Shown here one piece after another: positions 1 through 8,594 of a DNA stretch of 64,000 nt. The first letter of the stretch is position 1, and each line of letters begins with the position of its first letter. This stretch comes from Maribacter sp. (GTDB lineage: Bacteria; Bacteroidota; Bacteroidia; Flavobacteriales; Flavobacteriaceae), in contig JAHDDP010000015.1 of the NCBI GenBank assembly GCA_020629285.1, forward strand, positions 20,402-84,401, read 5' to 3'. Position numbers and translations under genes: made by a program. A model generated the notes under the pieces. It searched no databases and was not told the origin of the DNA. It worked only from the letters and a program-made list of their open reading frames with translations.

Positions 1-783
1 AAAAGGAAATTCGGCTAAAATATCTTCTGGTCCTTCTATTAACCAACTATGATAGAGTTCACCCGCAACGGCAAGTTGATCTGTATAGTCAAGTTTAGCT
101 TCAATTTGTTCAATTTTATCTTTCGGGTACCCTGAAACTATACGGTCTACCAAGGTGTTATAAAAAGTACAGGAATGAACGATCCAATACTTAAAAGCTT
201 TACCAAGATGCCACTGTTGTGCATATTGTAAAATACAATCCTTTAATGCCTCTCCATTTTTCTCAATAAGCTCAACAGGTAAGAACATACAACCTTTATC
301 CGCGTCGCCTTTAAAATGTTTAAAGCGATGAAAAAGCCAAACTGTCAGCTTTGCAGGAAACTCTTTTGGCGGATTGCTGTCAAAGGTATCATCGGTATTG
401 AAAACAATTCCCGCTTCCGTAGTGTTCGATATTATAAAACGTAAATCAGGAAGCTCGGCAAGTGACAAATAAGCATCCCACTCCGTATACGGATTTACGA
501 CTTTTTGCACACAATCTACCAATGTTAATTCTTGAACGAACTTGTCATTTGCATACCCTTCAAGATTAACCGAAAATAGACCGTCTTGCGATTTTAGCGC
601 TTTATAATCACCACGTTCTGTAGGTTTTACGACGGCAACACCTGCGTTGAAGTTTGTAGCGCTATTTATTTTTTGAATACTAATATCTACAAACGCCCTT
701 AAAAAGTTGCCACCGCCAAATTGCATTACTTTGATAGGTAATGATTTACGGCTTTGAAATGCGCTACTATTTAATACTTTCAT
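1..783 (-). CDS. uxaB: Tagaturonate reductase UxaB, partial (C-terminus beyond window)
   Basis: Altronate/tagaturonate oxidoreductase of the mannitol dehydrogenase family, which reduces D-tagaturonate to D-altronate with NADH in the cytoplasm. The minus frame starts with ATG at 783 and stays open to base 1, giving 261 residues of a family usually near 480-500. The N-terminus carries the family nucleotide-binding segment MQFGGGNFLRAFVD; further on are SNTTEAG and NTLVDRIVSGYP, both typical of UxaB. It starts 8 nt after the uxaA stop, so it is the third gene of a uxaA operon. In this context tagaturonate probably comes from L-galactonate rather than galacturonate; that is inference. Confidence 0.88.
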   Translation of the reverse strand, partial: MKVLNSSAFQSRKSLPIKVMQFGGGNFLRAFVDISIQKINSATNFNAGVAVVKPTERGDYKALKSQDGLFSVNLEGYANDKFVQELTLVDCVQKVVNPYTEWDAYLSLAELPDLRFIISNTTEAGIVFNTDDTFDSNPPKEFPAKLTVWLFHRFKHFKGDADKGCMFLPVELIEKNGEALKDCILQYAQQWHLGKAFKYWIVHSCTFYNTLVDRIVSGYPKDKIEQIEAKLDYTDQLAVAGELYHSWLIEGPEDILAEFPF

Positions 784-791
784 ATACTTTT

Positions 792-2444
792 TTAAAGTGA
801 TATTCCCCTTTTCCAAGGAATAAAGTCATCTTGACCTAAACGAACCGCGTTAGGTGTTTTTTCTCCACTTGCTACGGCGATAATATAATCCAGCAATTCT
901 TCTCCCTTACTTTCAATGGTAGCTTTTGCCTCGATAATACCGCCAGTATTGAAATCTATGATATCTGCCATACGCTCGCTAAGTATGGTATTACTTGATA
1001 TTTTGATTGTTGGGGCAATAGGGTTACCGGTGGGTGTACCCAAACCTGTAGTAAAGCAAATTATATTACAACCAGATCCTGCAAGAGCAGTAGTACTTTC
1101 AACATCATTACCTGGTGTACACAGTAAATTCAAGCCTTTCTTTGTTACCGGTTCTGTATAATCGAGAACATCGGTAACAATTGAGGAGCCTCCTTTTTTA
1201 GCAGCTCCGGCAGATTTCATTGCGTCGGTAATGAGTCCGTCTTTTATATTACCTGGAGACGGATTATTCTCAAATCCTGATCCCACTTCTTCGGCACGTT
1301 TGGAATAGGTTTTCATTAACCCTGCAAATTTTTCTGCATTTTCTTTGGTTTGGCACCTATTTAAAAGTTCTTGTTCTACACCGTTCAGTTCTGGAAATTC
1401 TGCAAGCACCGTTGAGGCTCCAAGAGTAACGAGCATATCTGAAACATGCCCCAAGGCAGGGTTGGCAGATATACCTGAAAACCCGTCTGAACCACCACAT
1501 TCCAAGCCGAGGGTAAGTTTGCTAAGTGGTGCTTTGCTACGGTTGGTTTTGTCAGCTTCTATTAAACCTAAAAAGGTATGTTTAACTGCGTCTTCTATAA
1601 AATGTTTTTCGCTTTTACTTTGCTGCTGCTCAAGAATGACCAAGGGTTTAGAAAACTGAGCATCCCTTCTTTTAATGGCATCTTCCAGTATAGGAATCTG
1701 AGCGTTTTGACAGCCAAGACTTAATACGGTAGCACCGGCTACATTTGGGTTGGTAATATAACCCGCTAAAAGATTGCAAAGCGTATCGCTATCTTGCCTT
1801 ATACCTCCACAACCACCATCATGGTTTAAAAATTTAATGCCGTCTACGTTAGGGAAAACCTGTTCGTCCGTATTGGGGATTTCTGGTTTTATTATATCAC
1901 TATTTAGGAATGTTTCTTTACTTTCCTGGTTTTTATAATGTGCAACCAAGGTTTCCGTAGAAATAATATCTGCAGCAGAGGTTTTGTATCCTAAGGGTTT
2001 TAACAATGCTGTTTTCAATACATCCACATTTCTATTTTCACAAAAAACCAAAGGGATTACCAACCAATAATTTGCAGTACCAACGCTACCATCTTTTCTG
2101 TGGTAACCCATGAAAGTTCGGTCTTTAAAATTACTGATATCCGGTGGTGTAAATTTCCAATGTTGTTCCGCTACTTGATAGCTGGCCGCTGCATGGACCA
2201 AATTCTGAGTAGTAATTGCCTCCCCAATTTGAATGGGTACGAGAGCCTTACCAACAATAGAACCATACATATATACTAAGGCATCCTTTTCAATAGGGTA
2301 GAGGGCAAATTTGTGTTTGGCCTTCACCTTTTTTGGGATAGGAATGGTTACGTTTTTATGAATTATATGCGCACCTTCTGGTATATCCTGTAAGGCAACA
2401 AGAATATTATCTTTTGGATGAATGTGTAAAAATCTTTTATCCAT
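792..2444 (-). CDS. uxaA: Altronate dehydratase UxaA
   Basis: Dehydrates D-altronate to 2-keto-3-deoxy-D-gluconate (KDG) in the cytoplasm. The 550-residue length fits the full UxaA type with an N-terminal SAF-like domain (about residues 1-90) joined to the catalytic UxaA domain. Recognisable segments are FMGYHRKDGSVGTANYW, HDGGCGG, LGLECGGSDGFSG and the C-terminal NTGGIIEAKATIESKGEELL. Cysteines in HDGGCGG and GLECGGSD are plausible metal ligands. The gene lies 63 nt after the zinc dehydrogenase and 8 nt before uxaB, so the three are probably co-transcribed. The same enzyme serves hexuronate and L-galactonate catabolism; the surrounding galactan genes favour the latter. Confidence 0.93.
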   Translation of the reverse strand: MDKRFLHIHPKDNILVALQDIPEGAHIIHKNVTIPIPKKVKAKHKFALYPIEKDALVYMYGSIVGKALVPIQIGEAITTQNLVHAAASYQVAEQHWKFTPPDISNFKDRTFMGYHRKDGSVGTANYWLVIPLVFCENRNVDVLKTALLKPLGYKTSAADIISTETLVAHYKNQESKETFLNSDIIKPEIPNTDEQVFPNVDGIKFLNHDGGCGGIRQDSDTLCNLLAGYITNPNVAGATVLSLGCQNAQIPILEDAIKRRDAQFSKPLVILEQQQSKSEKHFIEDAVKHTFLGLIEADKTNRSKAPLSKLTLGLECGGSDGFSGISANPALGHVSDMLVTLGASTVLAEFPELNGVEQELLNRCQTKENAEKFAGLMKTYSKRAEEVGSGFENNPSPGNIKDGLITDAMKSAGAAKKGGSSIVTDVLDYTEPVTKKGLNLLCTPGNDVESTTALAGSGCNIICFTTGLGTPTGNPIAPTIKISSNTILSERMADIIDFNTGGIIEAKATIESKGEELLDYIIAVASGEKTPNAVRLGQDDFIPWKRGISL

Positions 2445-2507
2445 AAATTCGTTTACAAGCGTTTTTGAAATAATACCAAATTAGTTGCATTCTATTTTAT
2501 ATCAAAT

Positions 2508-3515
2508 TTAGAAAGTGACCATGGCTTTAATCACCCCGGTTTCAGGTTTTAACCAAGAATCAAAATTGGCAATCATTTCTGTGTAATGTACGGTATGCGT
2601 AACAAAAGAAGCTATGGGAAATTGGTCAATAACATGGATTATATATTCAAAATCTGCCACGGTTGCATTTCTACTACACATAATGGTAGATTCTTTTGCA
2701 TGTATTGCCGGGTGGTTAAAAGTTAAATCTCCTTTTGACAAACCTACCAATACATATCGCCCCCCATGTGCCATATAATTTGGTCCGCTTTCCAAGGCAA
2801 ATTTATTACCGGAGGCATCGAAAACAGCTGTGGCTAAATCGTTGTTGGTAATTTCGTTCACTTTTGCGACCGCATCATCATCAGCTTTGACAATAAAGTC
2901 TACCCCGATTTTGTCTTTGGCATAATCTAAACGTTGTTGGTTGACATCAATGGCGATTACTTTGGCACCTTGTAATTGTGCCAATTTCATAATTCCGATC
3001 CCAATAGGACCACAACCAATAACCGCAACGGTTTCTCCTTTTGTAATTTGTGCTCTTCGTAATGCATGCGCACCAATGGCCAAGGGTTCTACAATAGCCA
3101 TTTGTTCAAGACTCAGGTTGTTTGCCGGTAACAATAAATCTATGGGTACCGTTATAATCTCTTGCATACCACCATCGGTATGTACTCCCAGTACTTTAAT
3201 ATTGGTACAACAATTAGTTTTACCTGCTTTACAGGCAACACAGTTATTGCAACTTACATATGGCATTACCACTACTTTATCACCTTGCTTCAACCCTTTT
3301 TCATTTGGCGCTATGGAAATGATCTCTGCAGCCAATTCATGACCTAAAATTCGCGGGTATTTAAAAAACGCCTGGTTACCGCCGTAAGCATGTAAATCGG
3401 TACCACAGATACCGACCCTTTTTATTTTTAAAGTCGCCTCCTTTGCTTTTGCTATTGGAGCTTCTTTTTCTTTAAGGGTAAATGTGCCAGGTTCTTCGCA
3501 AGTAATATATTTCAT
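2508..3515 (-). CDS. Zinc-dependent sugar-acid dehydrogenase (probable L-galactonate 5-dehydrogenase)
   Basis: A 335-residue medium-chain dehydrogenase. Catalytic-zinc residues are visible in GICGTDLH and GHELAAE. The structural-zinc loop CNNCVACKAGKTNCC is intact, and VIGCGPIGIGIM is the Rossmann glycine motif. Position directly upstream of uxaA and uxaB matches the E. coli logic in which a zinc dehydrogenase oxidises L-galactonate to D-tagaturonate, then UxaB and UxaA yield KDG. L-galactose is the sulfated sugar of porphyran, which fits the region. The exact substrate is inference; L-fuconate or another aldonate is possible. ATG at 3515 leaves only about 46 nt to a hairpin that ends the GH29 gene upstream. 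Confidence 0.75.
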   Translation of the reverse strand: MKYITCEEPGTFTLKEKEAPIAKAKEATLKIKRVGICGTDLHAYGGNQAFFKYPRILGHELAAEIISIAPNEKGLKQGDKVVVMPYVSCNNCVACKAGKTNCCTNIKVLGVHTDGGMQEIITVPIDLLLPANNLSLEQMAIVEPLAIGAHALRRAQITKGETVAVIGCGPIGIGIMKLAQLQGAKVIAIDVNQQRLDYAKDKIGVDFIVKADDDAVAKVNEITNNDLATAVFDASGNKFALESGPNYMAHGGRYVLVGLSKGDLTFNHPAIHAKESTIMCSRNATVADFEYIIHVIDQFPIASFVTHTVHYTEMIANFDSWLKPETGVIKAMVTF

Positions 3516-3542
3516 TCTCGTGTGTTCTAATTATTTAGAAGT

Positions 3543-3569
3543 TTTAAAACGCACCTTGTTAAAGGTGCG
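3543..3569 (-). terminator. Hairpin after the GH29 gene
   Basis: The arms CGCACCTT and AAGGTGCG (3550-3557 and 3562-3569) pair around a 4-nt loop. On the minus strand the stem is followed by GTTTTAAAAC. It lies between the GH29 stop and the start of the zinc dehydrogenase, so it either ends GH29 transcription or attenuates read-through into the uxa operon. Confidence 0.75.
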
Positions 3570-3601
3570 CTGCTTAAAAAAACTAACTCAACAATAATTT
3601 T

Positions 3602-5158
3602 TTATATGTTATCTGCCATTGTTATCTCTAAAGAGAAGGCATGGTCACCAATCTTCTTACCAAGATTATCTATAACAAGTCCGTTTTTGGTCTGTTGGTA
3701 TTCAATTTCGCTATCACTACCTAATAGTTTGATAGATTTGATATCCATACCCTCTACGTTATCATTGTCCAATGCTAATGAACTAATGGTGACGGCATTA
3801 TTTTCTGGCCATGCTAAAAGAATAGCATATAGCTTATTATCTTTTTTCGTAAACCTAATATCTTGAGAAGTGAATCCTTTGTTGTCACCTTCAGAGTGGT
3901 GTCCTTTTTTAACTTCCGTAGGTCCTTCTCCAAAAACGGTCCAATATTCCGTGTCATAAATGGCATCACCATTTACTTTTAACCAATCTCCAATTTCAAA
4001 AAGAATTTTTTGTTGATCTTCAGGAATGCTACCATCCGCTTTTGGACCAATATTTAAAAGAAGGTTTCCGTTTTTAGATACGATATCAACTAGGTCGTCT
4101 ACTAATTCATTCGTGTTTTTAGACTCCCAATTGGTAACATAACCCCAAGAGTTTTTACCAATAGAAGTATCTGTTTGCCAAGGCAGTTTTCTAATTCCCG
4201 GTAATTTTCCTCTTTCTAAATCGTAAATTACAGTGCCTTCAGGAAAAGCTTCATGGTCAAAGTTTTTGTCATTGATAACCACTTCCTTGCCCCATTCCAA
4301 TCCTTTATTATAGTAATATGCCGCTAGTTTTGGTCTGTATTCTTTAAAATCGGGTATGTCCAAATAAAAATCGAACCATAGAATATCTGGCTGATAATTG
4401 TCGATTAAATCCACCGTTCTGTTCCACCATAACTCTTTGAATTCTTCTGAAACAGGTTCGGTAAGGTCTTTTCCCTTTGTGGAATACAGATCTGCAAAAT
4501 CAGGGTCAGTAGTATCGAAATGATCTTTTTTATTGTAGAAAGACCAGTTGAAAGCGTAGTGTGAAGATGCTCCCATAATTAGTCCAGCTTTACGGCCTTC
4601 CTTAAACAATTCTCCTAGAATATCTTTTTTCGGTCCCATGTCTACAGCATTCCATCGTGTCGTATTAGACTTGTACATGGCAAAACCATCATGGTGGTCA
4701 GCTACGGGAATAACGTACTTGGCGCCAGATTTTTTGAATATATCTATCCATTCGGTAGCATTGAATTTCTCACCTTTAAATTGAGGGATAAAATCTTTGT
4801 AGCCAAAATTCTTTTGGTCACCGTATTTATCTTTGTGATATAGGTACACTTCATTGGGTCCTAAATGTTGATGTTTAAGTTGAGCGGTAAAAGTAGCGGA
4901 ATCCATATACATACTTCTTGGGTACCACTCAGAGGTAAATGCCGGTACGGCATAAGCGCCCCAATGAATAAAAATGCCAAACTTTTGATCGTTGAACCAA
5001 TCTGGGTCTTTATAGTTTTCTTTTATAGATTCCCAATTAGGCTCAAAACGTTTTGTTGTTTCAATAGTTTCGTTGTCTGCTTTTTCGGTTTTTGATTTAC
5101 AGCTTACAACTAATAGTATGAAGAGTAAAGGATAAATAAAATATTTGGTCATATTCAT
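3602..5158 (-). CDS. GH29 glycosidase, lipoprotein (alpha-L-galactosidase or alpha-L-fucosidase)
   Basis: A 518-residue exo-alpha-L-glycosidase of family GH29. A lipoprotein leader ends at Cys20 (ILLVVSC). The catalytic barrel begins near residue 40 (PDWFNDQKFGIFIHWG) and holds HHDGFAMY. The nucleophile candidate is Asp263 in QPDILWFDFYLD. A small C-terminal beta domain follows after about residue 420. GH29 members are usually fucosidases, but some porphyran-locus members are exo-alpha-L-galactosidases, because L-galactose is fucose with a 6-hydroxyl. The gene is divergent from the sulfatase at 5356 with 197 nt between them. A second GH29 in the window (16094) has a different loop structure and is not a recent duplicate. 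Confidence 0.85.
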   Translation of the reverse strand: MNMTKYFIYPLLFILLVVSCKSKTEKADNETIETTKRFEPNWESIKENYKDPDWFNDQKFGIFIHWGAYAVPAFTSEWYPRSMYMDSATFTAQLKHQHLGPNEVYLYHKDKYGDQKNFGYKDFIPQFKGEKFNATEWIDIFKKSGAKYVIPVADHHDGFAMYKSNTTRWNAVDMGPKKDILGELFKEGRKAGLIMGASSHYAFNWSFYNKKDHFDTTDPDFADLYSTKGKDLTEPVSEEFKELWWNRTVDLIDNYQPDILWFDFYLDIPDFKEYRPKLAAYYYNKGLEWGKEVVINDKNFDHEAFPEGTVIYDLERGKLPGIRKLPWQTDTSIGKNSWGYVTNWESKNTNELVDDLVDIVSKNGNLLLNIGPKADGSIPEDQQKILFEIGDWLKVNGDAIYDTEYWTVFGEGPTEVKKGHHSEGDNKGFTSQDIRFTKKDNKLYAILLAWPENNAVTISSLALDNDNVEGMDIKSIKLLGSDSEIEYQQTKNGLVIDNLGKKIGDHAFSLEITMADNI

Positions 5159-5355
5159 ATGGTAATCGTTTGTTAAAGGTCATTTCAAGTAAGAGCTGCT
5201 AAATTCCGTTTTTTGTTTTATCGAATTCATAACAGATGTTTTAATGATTACAACAAATGGTTATCGTTGTTTTTTATTAAGTTTTATATGTATTTCTTTG
5301 GGATATATTCAATGTTTAAATGAATAAGGTATATAAAATTCAATTCTTAGAATAA
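5159..5355. promoter_or_regulatory. Divergent intergenic region between GH29 and sulfatase
   Basis: 197 nt separate two divergent genes and must hold both promoters. A near direct repeat occurs at 5159-5174 (ATGGTAATCGTTTGTT) and 5257-5271 (ATGGTTATCGTTGTT). The first copy touches the GH29 start codon. No clean TAnnTTTG box was found by eye. Confidence 0.4.
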
Positions 5356-6834
5356 ATGAAAAAGTCCCTTTTATACATTCTTTTGGTCGCTGTTCAGTTT
5401 TTAATGAGTCAAGAAAGTGGAAAAAATAGACCTAACATCATTTGGGTAATGGCAGAAGATATTAGTCTGGATCTGGCATGTTACGGCACTAAAGCTGTGA
5501 ACACCCCTTTTTTAGATCAAATGGCTGCAGACGGCATTCGTTTTAATAATTGTTTTGTGACCAATCCTATTTGTTCACCAAGCAGGTCTGCCATGATTTT
5601 GGGTACACATCAGCAGAAAAGTAATACCCATAATCACCGCAGCAATAGAGATGTGGTATTGCCAAAACCATTTGTTCCGTTTACACAATTATTAAGGGAT
5701 GCTGGTTATACTACTATTTTAGGGCATAAGAATGTAAGGGGTAAAGGGAGAAAAATCGATGTGAATTTTAAACATACACCTATTGGCACTTGGGATGGAG
5801 AATCAAATTTTGGTATTTACGATAAATATGATGAGTTTCTGCCTAAAGATGCTCCGTTTTTCTCGCAGATAACACTAAATGTAACCCACCGTGGAGATTG
5901 GTGGGATGATATTAGGGCACAATCAAAGCATCCAGTAAATCCTGATGATGTTGAGCTTCCTCCATATTTAGCAGACGACCCGGTTATTCGATTAGACTGG
6001 GCTAAGTATCTGGATCAGATGGAATACATGGATGCCGAAGTGGGAATGCTTTTTAATGAATTGGAAAGAAAAGGTCTTGCAGATAATACGGTAGTAATTT
6101 TTATAGGAGATAATGGCAGATGCAATGTAAGAGGTAAGGGTTATTTACATGATTCAGGATTGCGAATTCCGCTACTGGTGAAGTGGCCCAAAGGAATTGA
6201 CAAGGGTCAAATAGATGATAGAATTATTAGCTCAACAGATATAACAGCAACAATTTTAGATTTGGCACAAGTTGAAATACCTGATTTTATGACCGGAATA
6301 TCGTTTTTGGATAAAGAGTTTGACCGATCAGAGGTATTTGCCTCTCGCGATTTATGGGATGAAATTCCGGAAAAAAGCAAAGCCATAACGACCGATAAGT
6401 TTAAGTACATACGAAACTTTAAGCCAGAAATTCCTTGGGATGCCCATCAAGCGTACTTAGAATTTTACAGACCTGCGGTGCATGTCATGAGAAGGTTAAA
6501 AGAGGATGGTAAATTGAATAAAAACGAATCGATTTTCTTTAGTGTAAAACCCACAGAAGAATTGTACGATTTGGAAAAGGATCCTTTTGAACTAAATAAT
6601 TTAGTTTTAGATACTGAATATGCAGTGGTTTTACAAAAAATGAGACAACAGACATTAGATTATAATAATGCCTTTACTCCGGTAACGGAAATTTACAACC
6701 CCGTACACGCAGAATCGGTAGATGTGTTAGAGTGGGTGAAAAAAGAAAAGCCAGAAGCTTATAACAGAATGTTGGCAGGGGAGGAAATAGGCTTTCATAA
6801 AATGATAAACGAATATAAAGCAACCAACAAATAA
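5356..6834 (+). CDS. S1 family sulfatase
   Basis: Type I formylglycine sulfatase of 492 residues with a Sec leader (about residues 1-20). The maturation motif CSPSR is at Cys73, converted to formylglycine by a separate enzyme. The metal-binding segment AEDIS is at 33-37, and FIGDNGRCNVRGKGYLHDSG supplies further active-site Asp/Asn. It should act in the periplasm on sulfated galactan oligosaccharides. It is the first gene of a two-sulfatase operon, with only 5 nt before the next start. The segment after the CSPSR box, including NTHNHRSN, is unlike the other six sulfatases here, so a separate specificity is likely. The exact sulfate position cannot be read from sequence. Confidence 0.92.
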   Translation: MKKSLLYILLVAVQFLMSQESGKNRPNIIWVMAEDISLDLACYGTKAVNTPFLDQMAADGIRFNNCFVTNPICSPSRSAMILGTHQQKSNTHNHRSNRDVVLPKPFVPFTQLLRDAGYTTILGHKNVRGKGRKIDVNFKHTPIGTWDGESNFGIYDKYDEFLPKDAPFFSQITLNVTHRGDWWDDIRAQSKHPVNPDDVELPPYLADDPVIRLDWAKYLDQMEYMDAEVGMLFNELERKGLADNTVVIFIGDNGRCNVRGKGYLHDSGLRIPLLVKWPKGIDKGQIDDRIISSTDITATILDLAQVEIPDFMTGISFLDKEFDRSEVFASRDLWDEIPEKSKAITTDKFKYIRNFKPEIPWDAHQAYLEFYRPAVHVMRRLKEDGKLNKNESIFFSVKPTEELYDLEKDPFELNNLVLDTEYAVVLQKMRQQTLDYNNAFTPVTEIYNPVHAESVDVLEWVKKEKPEAYNRMLAGEEIGFHKMINEYKATNK

Positions 6835-6839
6835 TAAAG

Positions 6840-8405
6840 ATGAGTATTTCAAATAGAACATTAAAACATCTAGTAGGCTTTTTAGCCATATTCCTTTTTG
6901 TGTCATGTGGAGAAAAGAGCGATAAAAAAGAGACACAAGAAGCTGAAATTAAGCAACCAAATATTGTTGTTATTTATTTGGATGACCTAGGTTATGGTGA
7001 TGTAGGTGCTTACGGAGCTACCGAATTAAGAACACCCAATATGGACAAACTTATAAACGGAGGTATAAAATTTACCTCTGGTTATGCGAGTTCTGCAACA
7101 TGCACTCCAAGTAGATATGCCTTACTCACGGGTGAATATCCTTGGCGTGTAAATGCACAAATATTACCCGGCACGGCTCCGTTAATAATAGATACAGACC
7201 AACCGACAGTGCCCAAAATGCTGAAATCTCAAGGATATCAAACAGGTATAGTGGGCAAATGGCATTTAGGATTAGGAAATGGCAATGTAGATTGGAACCA
7301 AGAAATATCTCCCGGTCCCAACCAACTAGGTTTTGACTATTCTTATATATTAGCTGCCACACAAGATAGGGTGCCAACGGTTTATATAGATAACGGTAAG
7401 GTTGATAACTTAGACCCTAACGACCCCATAGAAGTTAGCTACAAAACTAATTTTGAGGGAGAGCCAACAGGTAAGGATAATCCGGAATTGACTACTATGA
7501 AATGGCATCATGGTCACAACCAGAGTATTGTTAACGGCGTACCTAGAATTGGATTTATGAAAGGAGGCGAAGCTGCAAAATGGAGCGATGTAGACATGGC
7601 AGACCATTTTTTGGAAAAAGCCAAGGCATACGTTAAGAATCATAAAGATGCTCCTTTTTTCTTGTATTATGCATTACAGCAACCGCACGTGCCAAGAACA
7701 CCTAATCCTAGATTTGTAGGATCATCGGGAATGGGACCTAGAGGTGATGTAATTGTAGAGGCAGATTGGATGATCGGTGAGTTTGTAAAGGAACTGGAAA
7801 AACAAGGTGTATTGGAAAATACCTTAATCGTATTTACAAGCGATAACGGTCCCGTTTTAAATGACGGTTATTATGATGATGCCGTAGAGAAATTAGGAAA
7901 GCATACACCAAGAGGAGGTTTACGAGGGGGAAAATACAGCCTATTTGAAGCAGGAACAAGAGTTCCATTTTCGGTGTATTGGAAAGGTAAAATAGCGCCA
8001 AAAACATCAGATGCGTTGGTGTGTCAAATAGATCTTTATGCATCTCTCGCAGCATTAACGGGAGCCGCATCTAATCTGCCGGATAGCGAAAATTTGATGG
8101 ATGTTTTTATGGGGAAATCTGATGAAGGTAGAGACCATTTAATTATAGAGGCAGGTGGTAGAACCGCCTTGAGAAAAGGAGACTGGGCGTTTATACCACC
8201 GTACTCGGGTAGTGCAATAAACACTCAGGTAAATATAGAATTGGGTAATGATGAGTCATATCAGTTATTTAATCTGAAAAACGACTTAGGTCAACAAAAG
8301 AATATAGCAAAAGAAAACCCAGAAAAATTACAGGAGCTCAAAGAAGAATACGAGAATAAGAGAGGGGTCGATAATGCATCGGTGCCTGAGTTGGAATTAC
8401 ATTAA
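6840..8405 (+). CDS. S1 family sulfatase, lipoprotein
   Basis: Formylglycine sulfatase of 521 residues. A lipobox ends at Cys23 (FLFVSC), so it is membrane-anchored, unlike its neighbour. Metal residues sit in YLDDLGYGD (47-55) and the maturation motif CTPSR begins at Cys88. GKWHLGLG and TSDNGPVLNDG are further sulfatase signatures. The C-terminus (FNLKNDLGQQKNIAKENP) is the usual sulfatase tail. It lies 5 nt after the preceding sulfatase and is followed by a strong terminator at 8432, so the two form a complete transcription unit. The target is probably a porphyran or agar ester sulfate, by context only. Confidence 0.92.
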   Translation: MSISNRTLKHLVGFLAIFLFVSCGEKSDKKETQEAEIKQPNIVVIYLDDLGYGDVGAYGATELRTPNMDKLINGGIKFTSGYASSATCTPSRYALLTGEYPWRVNAQILPGTAPLIIDTDQPTVPKMLKSQGYQTGIVGKWHLGLGNGNVDWNQEISPGPNQLGFDYSYILAATQDRVPTVYIDNGKVDNLDPNDPIEVSYKTNFEGEPTGKDNPELTTMKWHHGHNQSIVNGVPRIGFMKGGEAAKWSDVDMADHFLEKAKAYVKNHKDAPFFLYYALQQPHVPRTPNPRFVGSSGMGPRGDVIVEADWMIGEFVKELEKQGVLENTLIVFTSDNGPVLNDGYYDDAVEKLGKHTPRGGLRGGKYSLFEAGTRVPFSVYWKGKIAPKTSDALVCQIDLYASLAALTGAASNLPDSENLMDVFMGKSDEGRDHLIIEAGGRTALRKGDWAFIPPYSGSAINTQVNIELGNDESYQLFNLKNDLGQQKNIAKENPEKLQELKEEYENKRGVDNASVPELELH

Positions 8406-8431
8406 TGGTAATTGTTAGTTTTATTTGTTAG

Positions 8432-8455
8432 AAGCACCCGAGAGGGTGCTTTTTT
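8432..8455 (+). terminator. Rho-independent terminator
   Basis: AAGCACCC (8432-8439) pairs perfectly with GGGTGCTT (8444-8451) around the loop GAGA and runs into a T tract. It closes the two-sulfatase operon 5356-8405. Confidence 0.92.
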
Positions 8456-8503
8456 GTTCGTGTAGAAGTCTTGACCGTTAAAAAGATGCTTTACCAGTAA
8501 CAA

Positions 8504-8535
8504 ATGTTCTAAACCATGCCACACATGTTTTAAAC
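8504..8535 (+). promoter_or_regulatory. Tandem ATGTTYTAAAC repeats upstream of sulfatase 8595
   Basis: ATGTTCTAAAC (8504-8514) and ATGTTTTAAAC (8525-8535) differ at one base and start exactly 21 bp apart, two helical turns. They lie 60-90 bp before the ATG at 8595, between the terminator at 8432 and a possible -7 box TACTTTTA (8561-8568). A regulator-binding pair is plausible but unproven. Confidence 0.45.
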
Positions 8536-8594
8536 GTTTTACGCATTTGAAGTTAACCCGTACTTTTAATCAGATAGAGCTATAGAACGCGATT

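Noticed and set aside
3602..5158. Calling the GH29 proteins fucosidases outright
   Set aside because: No fucose catabolism genes are in the window and the context is L-galactose-rich, so the substrate is left open.
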